The translations under genes and the position numbers were made by a program. Under the pieces are notes generated by a model, which saw only the letters and a program-made list of their open reading frames with translations, was not told the origin of the DNA and searched no databases. Shown piece after piece: positions 1 to 9,887 of a DNA stretch of 64,000 nucleotides; position 1 is the first letter of the stretch; the number at the start of each line of letters is the position of its first letter. Source of the DNA: Mucilaginibacter sp. cycad4 (GTDB taxonomy: Bacteria; Bacteroidota; Bacteroidia; Sphingobacteriales; Sphingobacteriaceae); the NCBI RefSeq assembly GCF_034263275.1, contig NZ_CP139559.1:4278001-4342000 (forward strand). The letters run 5' to 3'.

Positions 1-41
1 CCCGCCAAAAAGAAAGCAGCTATACTGTATCTGATCTTCAT
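1..41 (-). CDS. N-terminal start of an exported protein (cut by window edge)
   Basis: An ATG at 39-41 on the minus strand opens a frame to the window edge. It encodes about 13 residues, MKIRYSIAAFFLA, which look like the start of a Sec signal peptide: Lys/Arg followed by a hydrophobic run. The gene begins only about 20 bases after the stop of the DUF4959-type lipoprotein gene, on the same strand. It is therefore probably the next gene of the SusC/SusD operon, where a glycan- or phosphate-acting enzyme is common. The product cannot be told from this fragment. Confidence 0.5.
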   Translation of the reverse strand, partial: MKIRYSIAAFFLA

Positions 42-61
42 GTCTTTAATTTTTAATTGTA

Positions 62-1288
62 TTACAATGGGTTGCCATATAATGAGATCTCCAGCGCGTT
101 TACATAATCCAAACCGCCCCAGGTTTGCGTACACTCCAGCCTTATGAATTTGGTTGCAGGCGCGTTGATGTTGATCTTGAAGTTTACACCGGCCGCAACA
201 AAAGCCAGATCGGAAGCATTGGCCTGGTTGGGCGGTAAGCCGGAAGGTGGATTAGGATAAGTAAAGTTGCCCAAATTCACCCAATCGCCGGACACCGTGC
301 CGGGAGCCGAATTTTTAGGCAGCACCGAATCCTTAGGCGAATCACTGCTGGTGCCCCATAAGGTAAGCTGCCTGATGTTCTGGTAACCGAAGATCCCGCT
401 TAACCTTTCCCATAAAACAAAACGGCTCAGCTTGGCATTTACACCCAAAGCAAAGGTACCTTGTTTGGTAGGCGCGCTCAGCGTATGCCAGCCCGGTTCG
501 CCGGTGTTACCGTCAAACAGGTATTTGAACTCCCAGCCATAGCCAATAGGACTGTCGCTATCCAAATGGTAGGTGTAAAATTTACTTTTGTCCAACAGGG
601 TTTCAAACAGCGGCGTAAGCGTTTTATACACGGTATCCGAAACATTGCCAAACCTGTCAGTAGTGTACACACCAAACTTTTTAGGCGTAGCATCATACCC
701 GCGTACCGAAAAATTCACCGAGTCAGTATTGATGTATTGCGGGTCCTGCTCGTCATATTTATTGGTTTTATCATTTAAGGACAGCACGTGCACCGCGATT
801 GGCACTTTATTAGGGTTTAAGCCAAAGAAATTGGCACCGCCGAAATCAGGGGTAATATCCAGATTATCATTAATGAGCAAATAGTTAGGCGTTTTAGGAC
901 TCACCTTTACCACCACCGGATCTGATTTAACGTTGGCGCGGCTTACCGCATACAGGGTAACTTCATAATCTTTTGCCCTTGCAAAACCATCAACCGTAAT
1001 GGTATCGGTGTAATAGCTGGCCTTGGTTTCCCTGGTTGTTTTATCATTGATGTTATAGCTGGCCAAAACGTACAGCAGGTTTTTGGAATTGGGCAGCGTA
1101 TAGGTAAGCCTTGCCGCGCCGTTTAAATTCTCCACCTTAACATTAGTGACCACGCCGGGCTTGGTAGTATCGTTGGATACCACCTCGATGTTTGATTCGC
1201 CCTTTTTACAGGAAACGATAAGCATGATGAGTAAAACCGGCATAAGCGTTAAACCGGTAAGCCATCTGCAGTTATTAATCTTTTTCAT
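62..1288 (-). CDS. DUF4959/DUF5126/DUF5000-type surface lipoprotein
   Basis: A 408-residue protein with a lipobox (LIVSC, Cys27) after a hydrophobic N-terminus, so probably an outer-membrane lipoprotein. Residues about 40-120 resemble the fibronectin-like DUF4959, the middle resembles DUF5126, and residues about 255-408 look like a discoidin/F5-8C-like DUF5000 domain (note the aromatic-rich W, GY and RLE segments). Proteins of this layout occur downstream of susD in Bacteroidetes polysaccharide-utilisation loci and are thought to help bind glycan at the cell surface. It follows susD by 50 bases on the same strand, consistent with one operon. Family assignment is from recognition of the domain pattern; the ligand is unknown. 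Confidence 0.85.
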   Translation of the reverse strand: MKKINNCRWLTGLTLMPVLLIMLIVSCKKGESNIEVVSNDTTKPGVVTNVKVENLNGAARLTYTLPNSKNLLYVLASYNINDKTTRETKASYYTDTITVDGFARAKDYEVTLYAVSRANVKSDPVVVKVSPKTPNYLLINDNLDITPDFGGANFFGLNPNKVPIAVHVLSLNDKTNKYDEQDPQYINTDSVNFSVRGYDATPKKFGVYTTDRFGNVSDTVYKTLTPLFETLLDKSKFYTYHLDSDSPIGYGWEFKYLFDGNTGEPGWHTLSAPTKQGTFALGVNAKLSRFVLWERLSGIFGYQNIRQLTLWGTSSDSPKDSVLPKNSAPGTVSGDWVNLGNFTYPNPPSGLPPNQANASDLAFVAAGVNFKININAPATKFIRLECTQTWGGLDYVNALEISLYGNPL

Positions 1289-1338
1289 AATTTATATTTC
1301 TATATTAATTATCTAATCTTTTCAGTAAACAGATGCTC

Positions 1339-3258
1339 CTACCAGTATGGATTTTGGGTAAGATTATTATTCACTATCAAATCATTGGTACTGATAGGCC
1401 ATAAATAATCTTTAATGCCAAATACCGGCTGTATGATGGTTTGCGGGCGATAATAGTTAACCGCTGTACCCTCGTAAATATTCCATCCCTGGATCGGTTT
1501 ACTTAAAACGCCCTGCAACTCTTTCCAACGACGCAGGTCCCAGCCGCTTTGTGCTTCAAAACAAAGCTCGATCCGGCGTTCCTGGTGAATAATAGTCCTT
1601 AAACCATCTTTTGAACCGGGCTTGGATGGATTTTTTGAGTAATTGGCCCATGATGCCTGCACGCCATCTAAACCAGCCCTTGCCCGTACCTTGTCAATAT
1701 AGGAGTACACTTCGGCTGTCGGGCCCTGCACTTCGTTCAATGCTTCGGCGTATAACAGGTATAAACCTGATAAGCGCATTACCGGTAAATGGTAGTTTTC
1801 GGTAGTGAAGATGTTGTCATAAACCGAAAGGTAATTGGCCAGCTTTTTAGGCCAGTAACCGGTGATATTGGTGGCGCTGATACTTTTTGGGCCGGCCAAC
1901 GCATAGGGGCCACGGGCCTGCACATAGTAAGCAGTACCTTCATCCCGTTTACCGTTACCAAACCAGATGCCCCCATCAAAACCGATATCGGCATAGAACC
2001 TCAGCTCGCGATTAAAGTGGGCTTTGGCGGTTTCATAGCCGCTCATGATGAGCGGGGCGCTTGAGTCATCGCCGGTTTGGGTTGAATTACGATTGGTATA
2101 ATCCCAGGTTTTGTCTTCGTTGATCGGCACACCTTTATCGGTATAAAACAGATCGGCAGTTTGGATCGGCACTGCGAACGTACCGGGATTGGTTGAGGCC
2201 AGGCCTACAGCGGCCGATGTCATCCTTGGGATGGTGAAATTCTGATAAGTAAAACCATAGTTCAGCGCCCAGATCAGTTCGGGGTTTTGCTCCCATTTTT
2301 CGGTAATATCGTTCTGTAAGGTTAAAACTTTCTTCAGTTTATCTGATACGTTACCTACGCCAACAGTTGGCGGTGTAGTGTATAATTTAAGCCCCTGCGC
2401 TTCGCACTCGGTTATCGCTGCTTTACAGGCATCGGCAGCTTTTTGCCATTTACCTGCATCATAAGTAGTTGAAAACAGGCTTTTACCATCATGGTCTTTA
2501 AAACCTGCATAATCCGGGTTACCATTAAACAGCGGACTTGCAGCTGTTGTCAATATCTCGGCCTTAACAGATAAGGCGATGAATTTGGTAATACGGCCAA
2601 ACTCGGTAGCCTGGTTATCAATAACCGGCGGCAGATCAGGAATAGCTTCATCAAGCAACGACACCGCGTACTCAAACCCTTCGTCAACCGACGAGCGTTT
2701 ACGTTTCACTTCCTCGGCCGATGCATTGATCGGGAAATTTTCCTTGATCAGCAGCATAGGGCCGTACATCCTGATCAGGTAATAATGATAATATGCTTTC
2801 AGGAATTTGGTTTCGGCAATCCACCTCTTCTTTTCAGACGCGCTTAGGTCAATGGGCTTATCAATGTTTTCCAGCATGATATTACATCTTCTTAAAGCCT
2901 GGAAAATTGCCTGGCCGCCGTTAGCGCCATCCCAATAGTTAAGGCTCACGTTGGAGTTGCTTTGCAACCCGCGGATGAGGTTAAATCCCGCTTCGTTAAA
3001 GTAATGATCGTTCAGCGTATTGGGGTATACGATCTCCGACGAGTATACAAAACCCGGATTGTTCACCACATCGTTTAAATGCTGCATGGTTGAGTAGCAG
3101 GTAAACAAGTAATCTTCCGCTTCGTTGCGGTTACGGAAGGTATAGTCTATCGTGGCCACATTATCAGGAGTGATATCCAGGTATTTTTTGCACGACTGGC
3201 CCATGGAAACCAAGGCAGCCAGCATAACAATTTTATAATATGATCTTATATTTTTCAT
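1339..3258 (-). CDS. RagB/SusD family nutrient-uptake outer-membrane lipoprotein
   Basis: A 639-residue SusD homolog. It begins with a lipoprotein signal ending in GQSC (Cys23), followed by KKYLDITPDN, the typical SusD N-terminus. Residues about 90-250 carry the TPR-like helices (RRCNIMLENID, ETKFLKAYYHYYLIRMYG). The C-terminal end has the usual LRLSGLYLLYAEALNE, IDKVRARAGL and ERRIELCFE..WDLRRW motifs. SusD proteins form a lid over the SusC channel and deliver oligosaccharide to it. The gene starts 20 bases after susC and precedes the DUF4959-type lipoprotein gene, so the three are probably co-transcribed. Substrate cannot be read from the sequence. Confidence 0.96.
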   Translation of the reverse strand: MKNIRSYYKIVMLAALVSMGQSCKKYLDITPDNVATIDYTFRNRNEAEDYLFTCYSTMQHLNDVVNNPGFVYSSEIVYPNTLNDHYFNEAGFNLIRGLQSNSNVSLNYWDGANGGQAIFQALRRCNIMLENIDKPIDLSASEKKRWIAETKFLKAYYHYYLIRMYGPMLLIKENFPINASAEEVKRKRSSVDEGFEYAVSLLDEAIPDLPPVIDNQATEFGRITKFIALSVKAEILTTAASPLFNGNPDYAGFKDHDGKSLFSTTYDAGKWQKAADACKAAITECEAQGLKLYTTPPTVGVGNVSDKLKKVLTLQNDITEKWEQNPELIWALNYGFTYQNFTIPRMTSAAVGLASTNPGTFAVPIQTADLFYTDKGVPINEDKTWDYTNRNSTQTGDDSSAPLIMSGYETAKAHFNRELRFYADIGFDGGIWFGNGKRDEGTAYYVQARGPYALAGPKSISATNITGYWPKKLANYLSVYDNIFTTENYHLPVMRLSGLYLLYAEALNEVQGPTAEVYSYIDKVRARAGLDGVQASWANYSKNPSKPGSKDGLRTIIHQERRIELCFEAQSGWDLRRWKELQGVLSKPIQGWNIYEGTAVNYYRPQTIIQPVFGIKDYLWPISTNDLIVNNNLTQNPYW

Positions 3259-3278
3259 CTCTCTAAATCCGTTTACGG

Positions 3279-6200
3279 TTATAAATTCACGTTTAAGCCC
3301 AGGTTAAACACCTTCTGTATGGGATAAGCAAAGCCGTTACCGCCCTGCTCAGGGTCCCACATTTTGAAGGGGCTCCAGGTAAGCAGGTTAAGGCCGTTAA
3401 AGTAAATGCGGCAGTTGGTCAGGTGCATTGCTTTCGATATATTCTTTGGCAGCGTATAACCAATCTCAACCGATTTAAGCCTCATGAAGCTTCCATCGCG
3501 CAGCCACCAGGTGCTTGGCTGCAGGTTGTTAAGCACGGTAGTTGAGGTAGTGCCCAAACGCGGATATAAGGCGTATAAGTCCTGATGCTCTTCACTCCAG
3601 TGGCTATCGGCAAAAGCCTGCAGCACCTGGGTATTTCCGTAGATGTAGGCGTCGTTACTTGGGATGAAAGGACTAACCTTGTTCGGGTCGATAAAGAACG
3701 ACACCCTTGTCTGGCCCTGGAAAAAGGCCGAAAGATCGAACCCTTTAAACCCGGTTGAGAAACCGAAACCGTAAACAATTTCTGGGGTTTGCGGATAACC
3801 TAAAAAGGTTTGGTCGAGGTAATCAATTTTGCCGTCGCCGTTCAGGTCGCGGTATTTGATATCGCCGCCTTGTGGCAGGATACCGTTTGTACCGTTAGCA
3901 CTGAAGATCTGTGTTGGCGAGTTGCGGGCTTCCTGGTCATCAACAAACAAACGCTCGGCTATGTAACCATAACCACGGCTTATCGGCTGACCGATGAAAT
4001 GCCTCCATGATTCTTTATAATCAGGCTCTTCAATGTATTTATACTTGTTGGTTGAGTAAGTGAAGTTACCGCGGATAGAAGCCCATGCCCCGTTGCTGAA
4101 ACTTTGTTTATAATCCAGCGACAGATCGACACCTTTTGAATTCACCTTACCTAAGTTGGCACTGGTAGTTGATTCCAGGCCCTCGCTGGTTGGGGTATTG
4201 GTACGCTCCTGTAAAATATTGTAACGGTTGTTGCGGTAAAACTCGGCCACTACGTTGAAGTTTTTCAGGAAGGTAGCCTCAACCGCGATATTGGTTTGTT
4301 TTGATGTTTCCCAGGTAACATCGGGATTGGCATAGTTGTTAATGAACACACCTTTACGCTCATACTGGTTGTTGATCCCGAACTGGGCATAGTTAGGCCC
4401 CGCGTTAAGGGTAACATCCGACTGGTAGAAGAACCTTTGTGAACCGATAGCATCATTACCCACCAAACCATAGCTGGCGCGGATCTTTAAGCGATCAAGG
4501 ATATTGGGGTTCCAGAATTTTTCGTTTGATACCACCCATGAACCGCCAATGGTTGGGAAAAAACCGTAACGGTGATTTGCAGAGAAACGTTCCGAACCGT
4601 TATAACCAAAGTTGGTTTCAATAAAATACCTGCTCAGGTATGAGTAAGTTAACCTGCCTGCCAAACCTAAGTTGCGGAAAGGCAATGAATACGGCAAGGT
4701 GGTGGTACCTGTTTTGGGATCTTTAGCGCTTGAGTAAAGCGTTTGCTGAGCGGTACCAATTAAGGTTGAGCTGATGTTGTGACCTTTACCAAAAGGCTTG
4801 TTATACTCCAGCGCTGTTTGCAGGTAAAAGAAAGTATTGGCATTAGGCTCATTACGGCTGTAATTCAGGTATTCGGTCGCTACGTTATTACCGGTTGGCT
4901 GCGGGTTAAGCCAGGTTAAAGTGTACTTGTTGCTGTCCTTATCATAGCTGCCGATGTTGTAATAAAAAGGCGAATAGGCCAGCTGAGAATCAAAGTACGA
5001 GTACCTGTTGGTATTGAAGATACTCCTGAACTTTAAGCCATCGGTAATAAATTTCAGGTCCTGGTTTAACTCAAACTGTGCCGACATCCTTGACTCCGAC
5101 GAGTTTTTATGCCCCCTTAATAAAGCAGCATATGGGTTATTGTACTGGATGCTGTTGCTGGTAGTACCTGATGCTAAACCAACGTTACCAAACAGGATGT
5201 GCTGCGCATTGGCATTGGCTGCATCCGGCTCAAAATAGGCCGGGAATAAAACCGGGCTGGTGTGGATAGCAACATTGTAAAGATCGGAGGCGAAAGAACC
5301 ATCAGAAGTGATAGGGCCATTGTACTCGCTGAACGTGCCTGATAAGCGTACTATAACCTCGGTGGTTTTAGTAAGGTTCACATTTACGTTTGAGCGTAAC
5401 TGGTAGTTTTTAAACTTAACGTTGTTGTTATTGTTGTTGCGGATATCCTCGCGCAAAACGCCATTATCAATGTTATATGAACCGGCTATATAGTAACGTG
5501 CTGTTGGGCCGCCGCCGCTAACACTTAAATCATTACGCTGCGTGGTAGCTCTTTTTTTGAATAACAAGTCTAACCAGTCAACCGCCGGGTATACGTAGGG
5601 ATTACTGCCCGGTGTATGGTTAATGGTGTTAACAGTATTGTTAATTTTAGTTTGAGGAAATGGAAGCGGTAATGTAGGATCACGCGTTAGCGATGCCTCA
5701 TTATACAGGTTCATGTACTGGATTGGGTCAACCAATTGCGGTGTTTGCGTGGATTGCGATGAAGAAAACTCCGACCGGAAATTGATCTTCGCCGGGCCTT
5801 GCTTACCCTCTTTGGTGGCAACCAAAATTACGCCATTGGCACCACGTGCGCCGTAAAGTGCCGTAGCACTTGCATCCTTCAATATCGAAAAGCTGGCAAT
5901 ATCGTCAACATTTAAACGGGCCAGGTCATTGGTTGAAAGCTCCACGTTATCAATCAAGATCAGCGGGTCGCGTTTGTAACCGAACGTGGTTACCCCCCTG
6001 ATAAAGAAGGAGGCATTGTCCTGCCCCGGCTGGCCGCTGCGCTGATAGGCTATGATACCTGCCGCCTGGCCCGCCAATGCGTTGGTAAGGTTACTGGCCG
6101 GGATCTTTAACTCGCCGGGCTTAATGCTGGTAACCGAACCAACAAGGGCTTCCTTGCGTTCCTTTTTACCAAAGGCGGTTACCACCACTTCTTCGGCAAG

Positions 6201-6566
6201 GAGCTTTTGTTCTTTAAGCCTGACTGTAACATGCTGATTATCGGCAGTAACTACAATATGCTGGTCGATAAAGCCAACAAACGAGATCTTAAGACTGGCA
6301 CCGGCTGCTACTTCAAGCACAAACCGGCCGTTTACATCGGATGTTGTACCTATGTTCTTAACATTTTCGGCAATGATATTGGCGCCGGGAATTTTTACGC
6401 CAAGGGTATCGGTTACCTGCCCTACAACAGTGATCCTGTTTTGCGCGTGTACATTAATGGCAAAACAAGATAATATCAAAAGCATTAATAACCGACCAAT
6501 GAAAAGGCGGCCCTGCTGCCCGCCCCTCTTCACAGGAAATTGATCGTAATTGTAAAATGGTTTCAT
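3279..6566 (-). CDS. SusC/RagA family TonB-linked outer-membrane transporter
   Basis: A 1095-residue TonB-dependent transporter. A signal peptide ends near residue 41 (NVHAQ). A carboxypeptidase-D regulatory-like domain spans about 45-125 (GQVTDTLGVKIPGANI), then the plug at about 130-245 with the SusC signatures SFFIRGV, PLILIDNVEL and SILKDASATALYGARGANGV. The remainder is the beta-barrel, ending in an aromatic-rich strand and FNLGLNVNL. Together with the adjacent SusD it should import glycan fragments across the outer membrane using TonB energy. No ECF-sigma secretin-like domain is seen at the N-terminus, so control is probably by a regulator outside the window. Two palindromes lie 90-185 bases upstream. 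Confidence 0.97.
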   Translation of the reverse strand: MKPFYNYDQFPVKRGGQQGRLFIGRLLMLLILSCFAINVHAQNRITVVGQVTDTLGVKIPGANIIAENVKNIGTTSDVNGRFVLEVAAGASLKISFVGFIDQHIVVTADNQHVTVRLKEQKLLAEEVVVTAFGKKERKEALVGSVTSIKPGELKIPASNLTNALAGQAAGIIAYQRSGQPGQDNASFFIRGVTTFGYKRDPLILIDNVELSTNDLARLNVDDIASFSILKDASATALYGARGANGVILVATKEGKQGPAKINFRSEFSSSQSTQTPQLVDPIQYMNLYNEASLTRDPTLPLPFPQTKINNTVNTINHTPGSNPYVYPAVDWLDLLFKKRATTQRNDLSVSGGGPTARYYIAGSYNIDNGVLREDIRNNNNNNVKFKNYQLRSNVNVNLTKTTEVIVRLSGTFSEYNGPITSDGSFASDLYNVAIHTSPVLFPAYFEPDAANANAQHILFGNVGLASGTTSNSIQYNNPYAALLRGHKNSSESRMSAQFELNQDLKFITDGLKFRSIFNTNRYSYFDSQLAYSPFYYNIGSYDKDSNKYTLTWLNPQPTGNNVATEYLNYSRNEPNANTFFYLQTALEYNKPFGKGHNISSTLIGTAQQTLYSSAKDPKTGTTTLPYSLPFRNLGLAGRLTYSYLSRYFIETNFGYNGSERFSANHRYGFFPTIGGSWVVSNEKFWNPNILDRLKIRASYGLVGNDAIGSQRFFYQSDVTLNAGPNYAQFGINNQYERKGVFINNYANPDVTWETSKQTNIAVEATFLKNFNVVAEFYRNNRYNILQERTNTPTSEGLESTTSANLGKVNSKGVDLSLDYKQSFSNGAWASIRGNFTYSTNKYKYIEEPDYKESWRHFIGQPISRGYGYIAERLFVDDQEARNSPTQIFSANGTNGILPQGGDIKYRDLNGDGKIDYLDQTFLGYPQTPEIVYGFGFSTGFKGFDLSAFFQGQTRVSFFIDPNKVSPFIPSNDAYIYGNTQVLQAFADSHWSEEHQDLYALYPRLGTTSTTVLNNLQPSTWWLRDGSFMRLKSVEIGYTLPKNISKAMHLTNCRIYFNGLNLLTWSPFKMWDPEQGGNGFAYPIQKVFNLGLNVNL

Positions 6567-6654
6567 AAAATTGGGTTCATATAAATTATTTAGGGTTAGC
6601 CGGATCTTTTAAAATCAATTGCATTGTTGATTTAAGTCCATAGTATTTCCACGC

Positions 6655-6682
6655 CGGTTTAGCTTAACATGTGGCTAAACCG
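6655..6682. promoter_or_regulatory. Candidate operator palindrome 1 upstream of susC
   Basis: CGGTTTAGC and GCTAAACCG form perfect 9-bp arms around a 10-base spacer. The centre is about 102 bases upstream of the susC start. The same TTTAGC/GCTAAA half-site recurs in the palindrome at 6731-6751, which argues for a dimeric regulator rather than chance. The protein that binds is not known. Confidence 0.45.
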
Positions 6683-6730
6683 TTAAGTAACCAACACTAA
6701 CGGAAGAATTAAATAATAGCTAATAATATC

Positions 6731-6751
6731 ATTTAGCCGAAATAGCTAAAT
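6731..6751. promoter_or_regulatory. Candidate operator palindrome 2 upstream of susC
   Basis: ATTTAGC and GCTAAAT form perfect 7-bp arms around a 7-base spacer. The half-site matches the palindrome at 6655-6682. The two centres are about 72 bases apart, close to seven helical turns, which would put both on the same face of the DNA. Confidence 0.45.
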
Positions 6752-7044
6752 AAACTGCCCGGCCTATTTAGGTTCCGGAAATTTTAATTGTAGTAACGAC
6801 AGTTTCGCCGTGTCAAGGGAGTATACCTTCTTTTCCATAATTTTTGCGTTTAATGTTACTAATTGGTTTTGTAAATGTATACGTGTACGGCAAAATTTAA
6901 AATGGATAAAACATATAAAAAGATGGATAATATTACCACCGTACCTATCCTGTTTTGAAGTAAATAACACGTATTTAAACCAATTTTTAAAACAGGTTTG
7001 CCAAACTGAACCAATAGGTAATGAAAGCATTACAGGTTACGGCA

Positions 7045-7071
7045 GTAAAAGAAAAAGGCCACTGCACGGCC
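7045..7071 (-). terminator. Possible terminator after the TonB-receptor gene
   Basis: Read on the minus strand, a GGCC...GGCC hairpin (7057-7071) is followed by a T-rich run (TTTTTCTTTT). It lies about 45 bases beyond the stop of the receptor gene at 7117. The stem is short, so this is only a moderate call. Confidence 0.4.
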
Positions 7072-7116
7072 CCTAACGAAAATGAACAATACTGCTTTTT
7101 GGATTGCAGAAACCCT

Positions 7117-9582
7117 TTAGTTACTCCTGATCCTTTCACTCTCCTCTTTTGAGCCGCTTTCCTGTTTGTTGCGCTTTGCCGCTCCTATACCACCGAACGA
7201 CTTTGAATAAGTAAGCTTAATTACCGGGAAACGCCTGGTTTCGGTATTGACAAGTACGTTGCTCTTTATATCAAAAGCCTCACGTGTAAGTGTGCCGTAC
7301 CGCACATGGATCTGTGCAGCACTGAACACATCGGCCACTGATAACTGCAGGCTACCCCCCTTATTTTTCAGCTCTTTTTTGATCCCGGCATTGATCACCC
7401 CAAAACCATCAACCCTCGTTGTGCCATTGTACGACAGGGAATTGTACTGCCCCGATACCTCTGCCGAAAAGCTGCCGGGCAACTTAAACAACTGGTTAAA
7501 ATTAAAGGAATATCCGAAGTATGATTTGGTTAACGGATGCAAAGTATAACCCTCCTTAAACTGCCTTAAACCGCCAACAAAGCTGTAGGTCATTTCCCAC
7601 CAGTTACTTACTTTAAACGGCGCATTGACCTGGAAAGTAAGGTAATTTTGATACGGCAGATTTTGAGGCGAGATGAACAAAATATCATGCGCAGGGCTTT
7701 CGCTGAGCTGATAGCGGGCTATGGCATTATCATCCCGGCTGTAAAGCAGGGAAAAGCTATAGTCGCCATAGTTATAGCCCAGTTTTATATTATTGGTGAT
7801 GGTTGGTTTAAGAAAAGGATTACCGGTGTAAACCGCTGTAGGGTCGCTGTAGGCAAAATATGAGGCCAGGTCGTCGTAGGATGGCCGGCTGATCCTTTTG
7901 GTGTAGGATAGCTGCAGTTCCGAGCGGTCATTCAGCTTTTTGGTAAACAGCAATGTCGGGAACAGCTTTCCCAGTTTACGGTCCACAATATTGCTGCCGG
8001 TTTGCGGGTTATCCATATTGGTATAGGAATACTCATAACGTGCCCCGGTATTAAGGCTTATACTTTTGTCCAACTGCCAGTTAAGGGACAGATAAGCGGC
8101 GCCAATATCTTCCTTCATGTAAATATCAGCGGCAGTCTGCATATTGCGCTCCCATACCCCATTATTAAAGCTTTCGATGCCCGATGAGCTTGAACTGCCG
8201 GTATGCGTTCCTTTAATACCTGTTTCCAGTTTAAGTAAGGATGATAGCTGGTTGGTGTAATCGGCTTTAAACACACCTACGTTGATGGCCGTATTGGCAA
8301 ATCCCCGTTGCCTTTGCGCGCTTACACTATTGTTGGCGTACACCTGCTCACCGTATTTGTTTACAAAGGAAGTATTAACTTCACTTGGACTGCTATTGCC
8401 GTAATGAATATAATCGGCTTCCATGCTTACCTTCTCCCCTTCCTTCGGCACATGTTCAATATTGAGCGAACTGGTAAGGTTATCCCAGTGCCCGTTTCCG
8501 TTGATATGCCCAATATACCTGAGCAATGAATCGGGCAGTATCTTATAACCCGCGTTACTATAGGTATAACCGGGCGAAAGACTGTTGTTATAACTCAGGT
8601 TACCGCTTAGGGTAGTTTTAGGATCCAGCTTAATATCAGCCCCCAGGGTAGCATTGTGGTTATTACTGATCCTTTTAGTTTTTGTGTAAAATTCCGTCTC
8701 GGCATTGCCCCCGATAAAAGGCATGTACTGGCTTCCGGTGATAAAAAGATCGGTATAAGTCCTGTCGTGCTGGAACGTGTAGGAGCCGTACAGGTTGATG
8801 TTTTTAGTGTTATGATTGAGGTTGATGCCGGCCGTGCCTTTCTCACCCATACCGTAACCGCCAGTTAAGGAATATGAGCCGTTTGTTCCCTGCTTTTTAC
8901 TTTTCTTCATTACTATGTTGATGATGCCGGCACTGCCTTCAGCATCATATCCGGCGGGCGGGGTGCTCAGCAGTTCTATTTTTTCAATATTATCGGCACT
9001 GGTACCGTTGAGCAAATTCACGACCTGGGCAAGCGGCATACGCACCAGTTTGCCGTTGATCATTACTGTAGCCCCGCTTTTACCGTTCAGGGCAATCCCG
9101 TTATCCCGGTGATCGATAGTTACCCCCGGCGACCGTTCCAATATCTGCAAAGCCGTACTGCCTTTGGTAAGTACGCTACTCTCAACATTCACTACTAATC
9201 CATCGCTGCGCTGCTGATACAGTGGTTTATTTGCCCGCACCACCACCTCGCCCAATTGCCGGGTGTCCTCCTTCATCACAATAACGGCAAGGTATTTTGA
9301 CTCCCTGCTCCCGCTGATTTCAAAAGGTGATGAAAACCAGGTTTGATAACCAATACTGCTTAACCGTAGTCGATAATTTCCGGAAGGGGCATCCTCAATA
9401 CTGTAGCTTCCCTGTTCATTGGTAAGCATGCTTTTAACTGATGATGAATCTGTAATTCTGATAAGCGATACGGTAACATATGGCAAAGGCTGGCTGCCGG
9501 CGGTGGTAACCCTGCCTGATACCTGCGCTTTTAAGCCTTGTAACAGGCAAATGAATAACACGCTGATGCATAAAGTTTTCAT
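7117..9582 (-). CDS. TonB-dependent receptor, outer-membrane beta-barrel family
   Basis: An 821-residue outer-membrane receptor of the OMP_b-brl_3 type. Its parts are a signal peptide ending at LKAQ (about residue 20), a carboxypeptidase-regulatory-like domain at 21-105 (GRVTTAGSQPLPYVTVSL), a plug at about 115-225 (LGEVVVRANKPLYQ, GATVMINGKLVRM, IEKIELLSTPPAGYDAEGSAGIINIV), and then the barrel with a YTKRISRPSYDDL segment typical of this group. These receptors are common in Bacteroidetes and mostly of unknown substrate. There is no SusD partner, and the gene stands alone, with a candidate terminator behind it and a large repeat array in front of it. Confidence 0.92.
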   Translation of the reverse strand: MKTLCISVLFICLLQGLKAQVSGRVTTAGSQPLPYVTVSLIRITDSSSVKSMLTNEQGSYSIEDAPSGNYRLRLSSIGYQTWFSSPFEISGSRESKYLAVIVMKEDTRQLGEVVVRANKPLYQQRSDGLVVNVESSVLTKGSTALQILERSPGVTIDHRDNGIALNGKSGATVMINGKLVRMPLAQVVNLLNGTSADNIEKIELLSTPPAGYDAEGSAGIINIVMKKSKKQGTNGSYSLTGGYGMGEKGTAGINLNHNTKNINLYGSYTFQHDRTYTDLFITGSQYMPFIGGNAETEFYTKTKRISNNHNATLGADIKLDPKTTLSGNLSYNNSLSPGYTYSNAGYKILPDSLLRYIGHINGNGHWDNLTSSLNIEHVPKEGEKVSMEADYIHYGNSSPSEVNTSFVNKYGEQVYANNSVSAQRQRGFANTAINVGVFKADYTNQLSSLLKLETGIKGTHTGSSSSSGIESFNNGVWERNMQTAADIYMKEDIGAAYLSLNWQLDKSISLNTGARYEYSYTNMDNPQTGSNIVDRKLGKLFPTLLFTKKLNDRSELQLSYTKRISRPSYDDLASYFAYSDPTAVYTGNPFLKPTITNNIKLGYNYGDYSFSLLYSRDDNAIARYQLSESPAHDILFISPQNLPYQNYLTFQVNAPFKVSNWWEMTYSFVGGLRQFKEGYTLHPLTKSYFGYSFNFNQLFKLPGSFSAEVSGQYNSLSYNGTTRVDGFGVINAGIKKELKNKGGSLQLSVADVFSAAQIHVRYGTLTREAFDIKSNVLVNTETRRFPVIKLTYSKSFGGIGAAKRNKQESGSKEESERIRSN

Positions 9583-9842
9583 GTGGCGTTTGTAACCTTT
9601 TTAGCGGTTATGCCGGCAAATAAAAACGGTGCTTTAAACTTTAAAAAACGTGAATGATGAGTGGCATCAGATAATTGATGAGATACACAGAAGCAGGATA
9701 ATCCGCTTAAAACCAAAACTATATTGTCTTTTTTACTACTTATAAATTAAAGCCTGCATTTGGTCAATTATTTGTGCAGGTTGATACAATAACGAAGTAT
9801 AAATCAATGCAATTGCTGTATCTTTAGGTATGGGGCGAACCT

Positions 9843-9866
9843 CAGGGTCCTCTGCGAGAGACCCTG
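9843..9866. repeat. Short hairpin repeat (CAGGGTC/GACCCTG), left copy
   Basis: CAGGGTC and GACCCTG pair, with TCT/AGA continuing the stem around GCG. Copies of the same hairpin occur at 10475-10504 (opposite orientation) and 30675-30704, making it a dispersed repeat family. Confidence 0.65.
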
Positions 9867-9887
9867 GGGGGACGGGAATCCCCCGGG

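Larger units (their letters stand above)
6567..7116. other. Intergenic region upstream of susC
   Basis: About 550 AT-rich bases between susC and the next TonB receptor gene. It holds two palindromes with the same half-site (6655-6682 and 6731-6751) and, near 7045-7071, a short hairpin with a T-run for the gene at 7117. Short open frames here (for example 6764-7030) have no recognisable product and no family signature, and I do not regard them as genes. Confidence 0.6.

Noticed and set aside
6764..7030. Open frame of 88 residues on the minus strand (and a plus-strand frame at 6810-7076)
   Set aside because: No family pattern and located in the AT-rich region upstream of susC; the two frames overlap on opposite strands.
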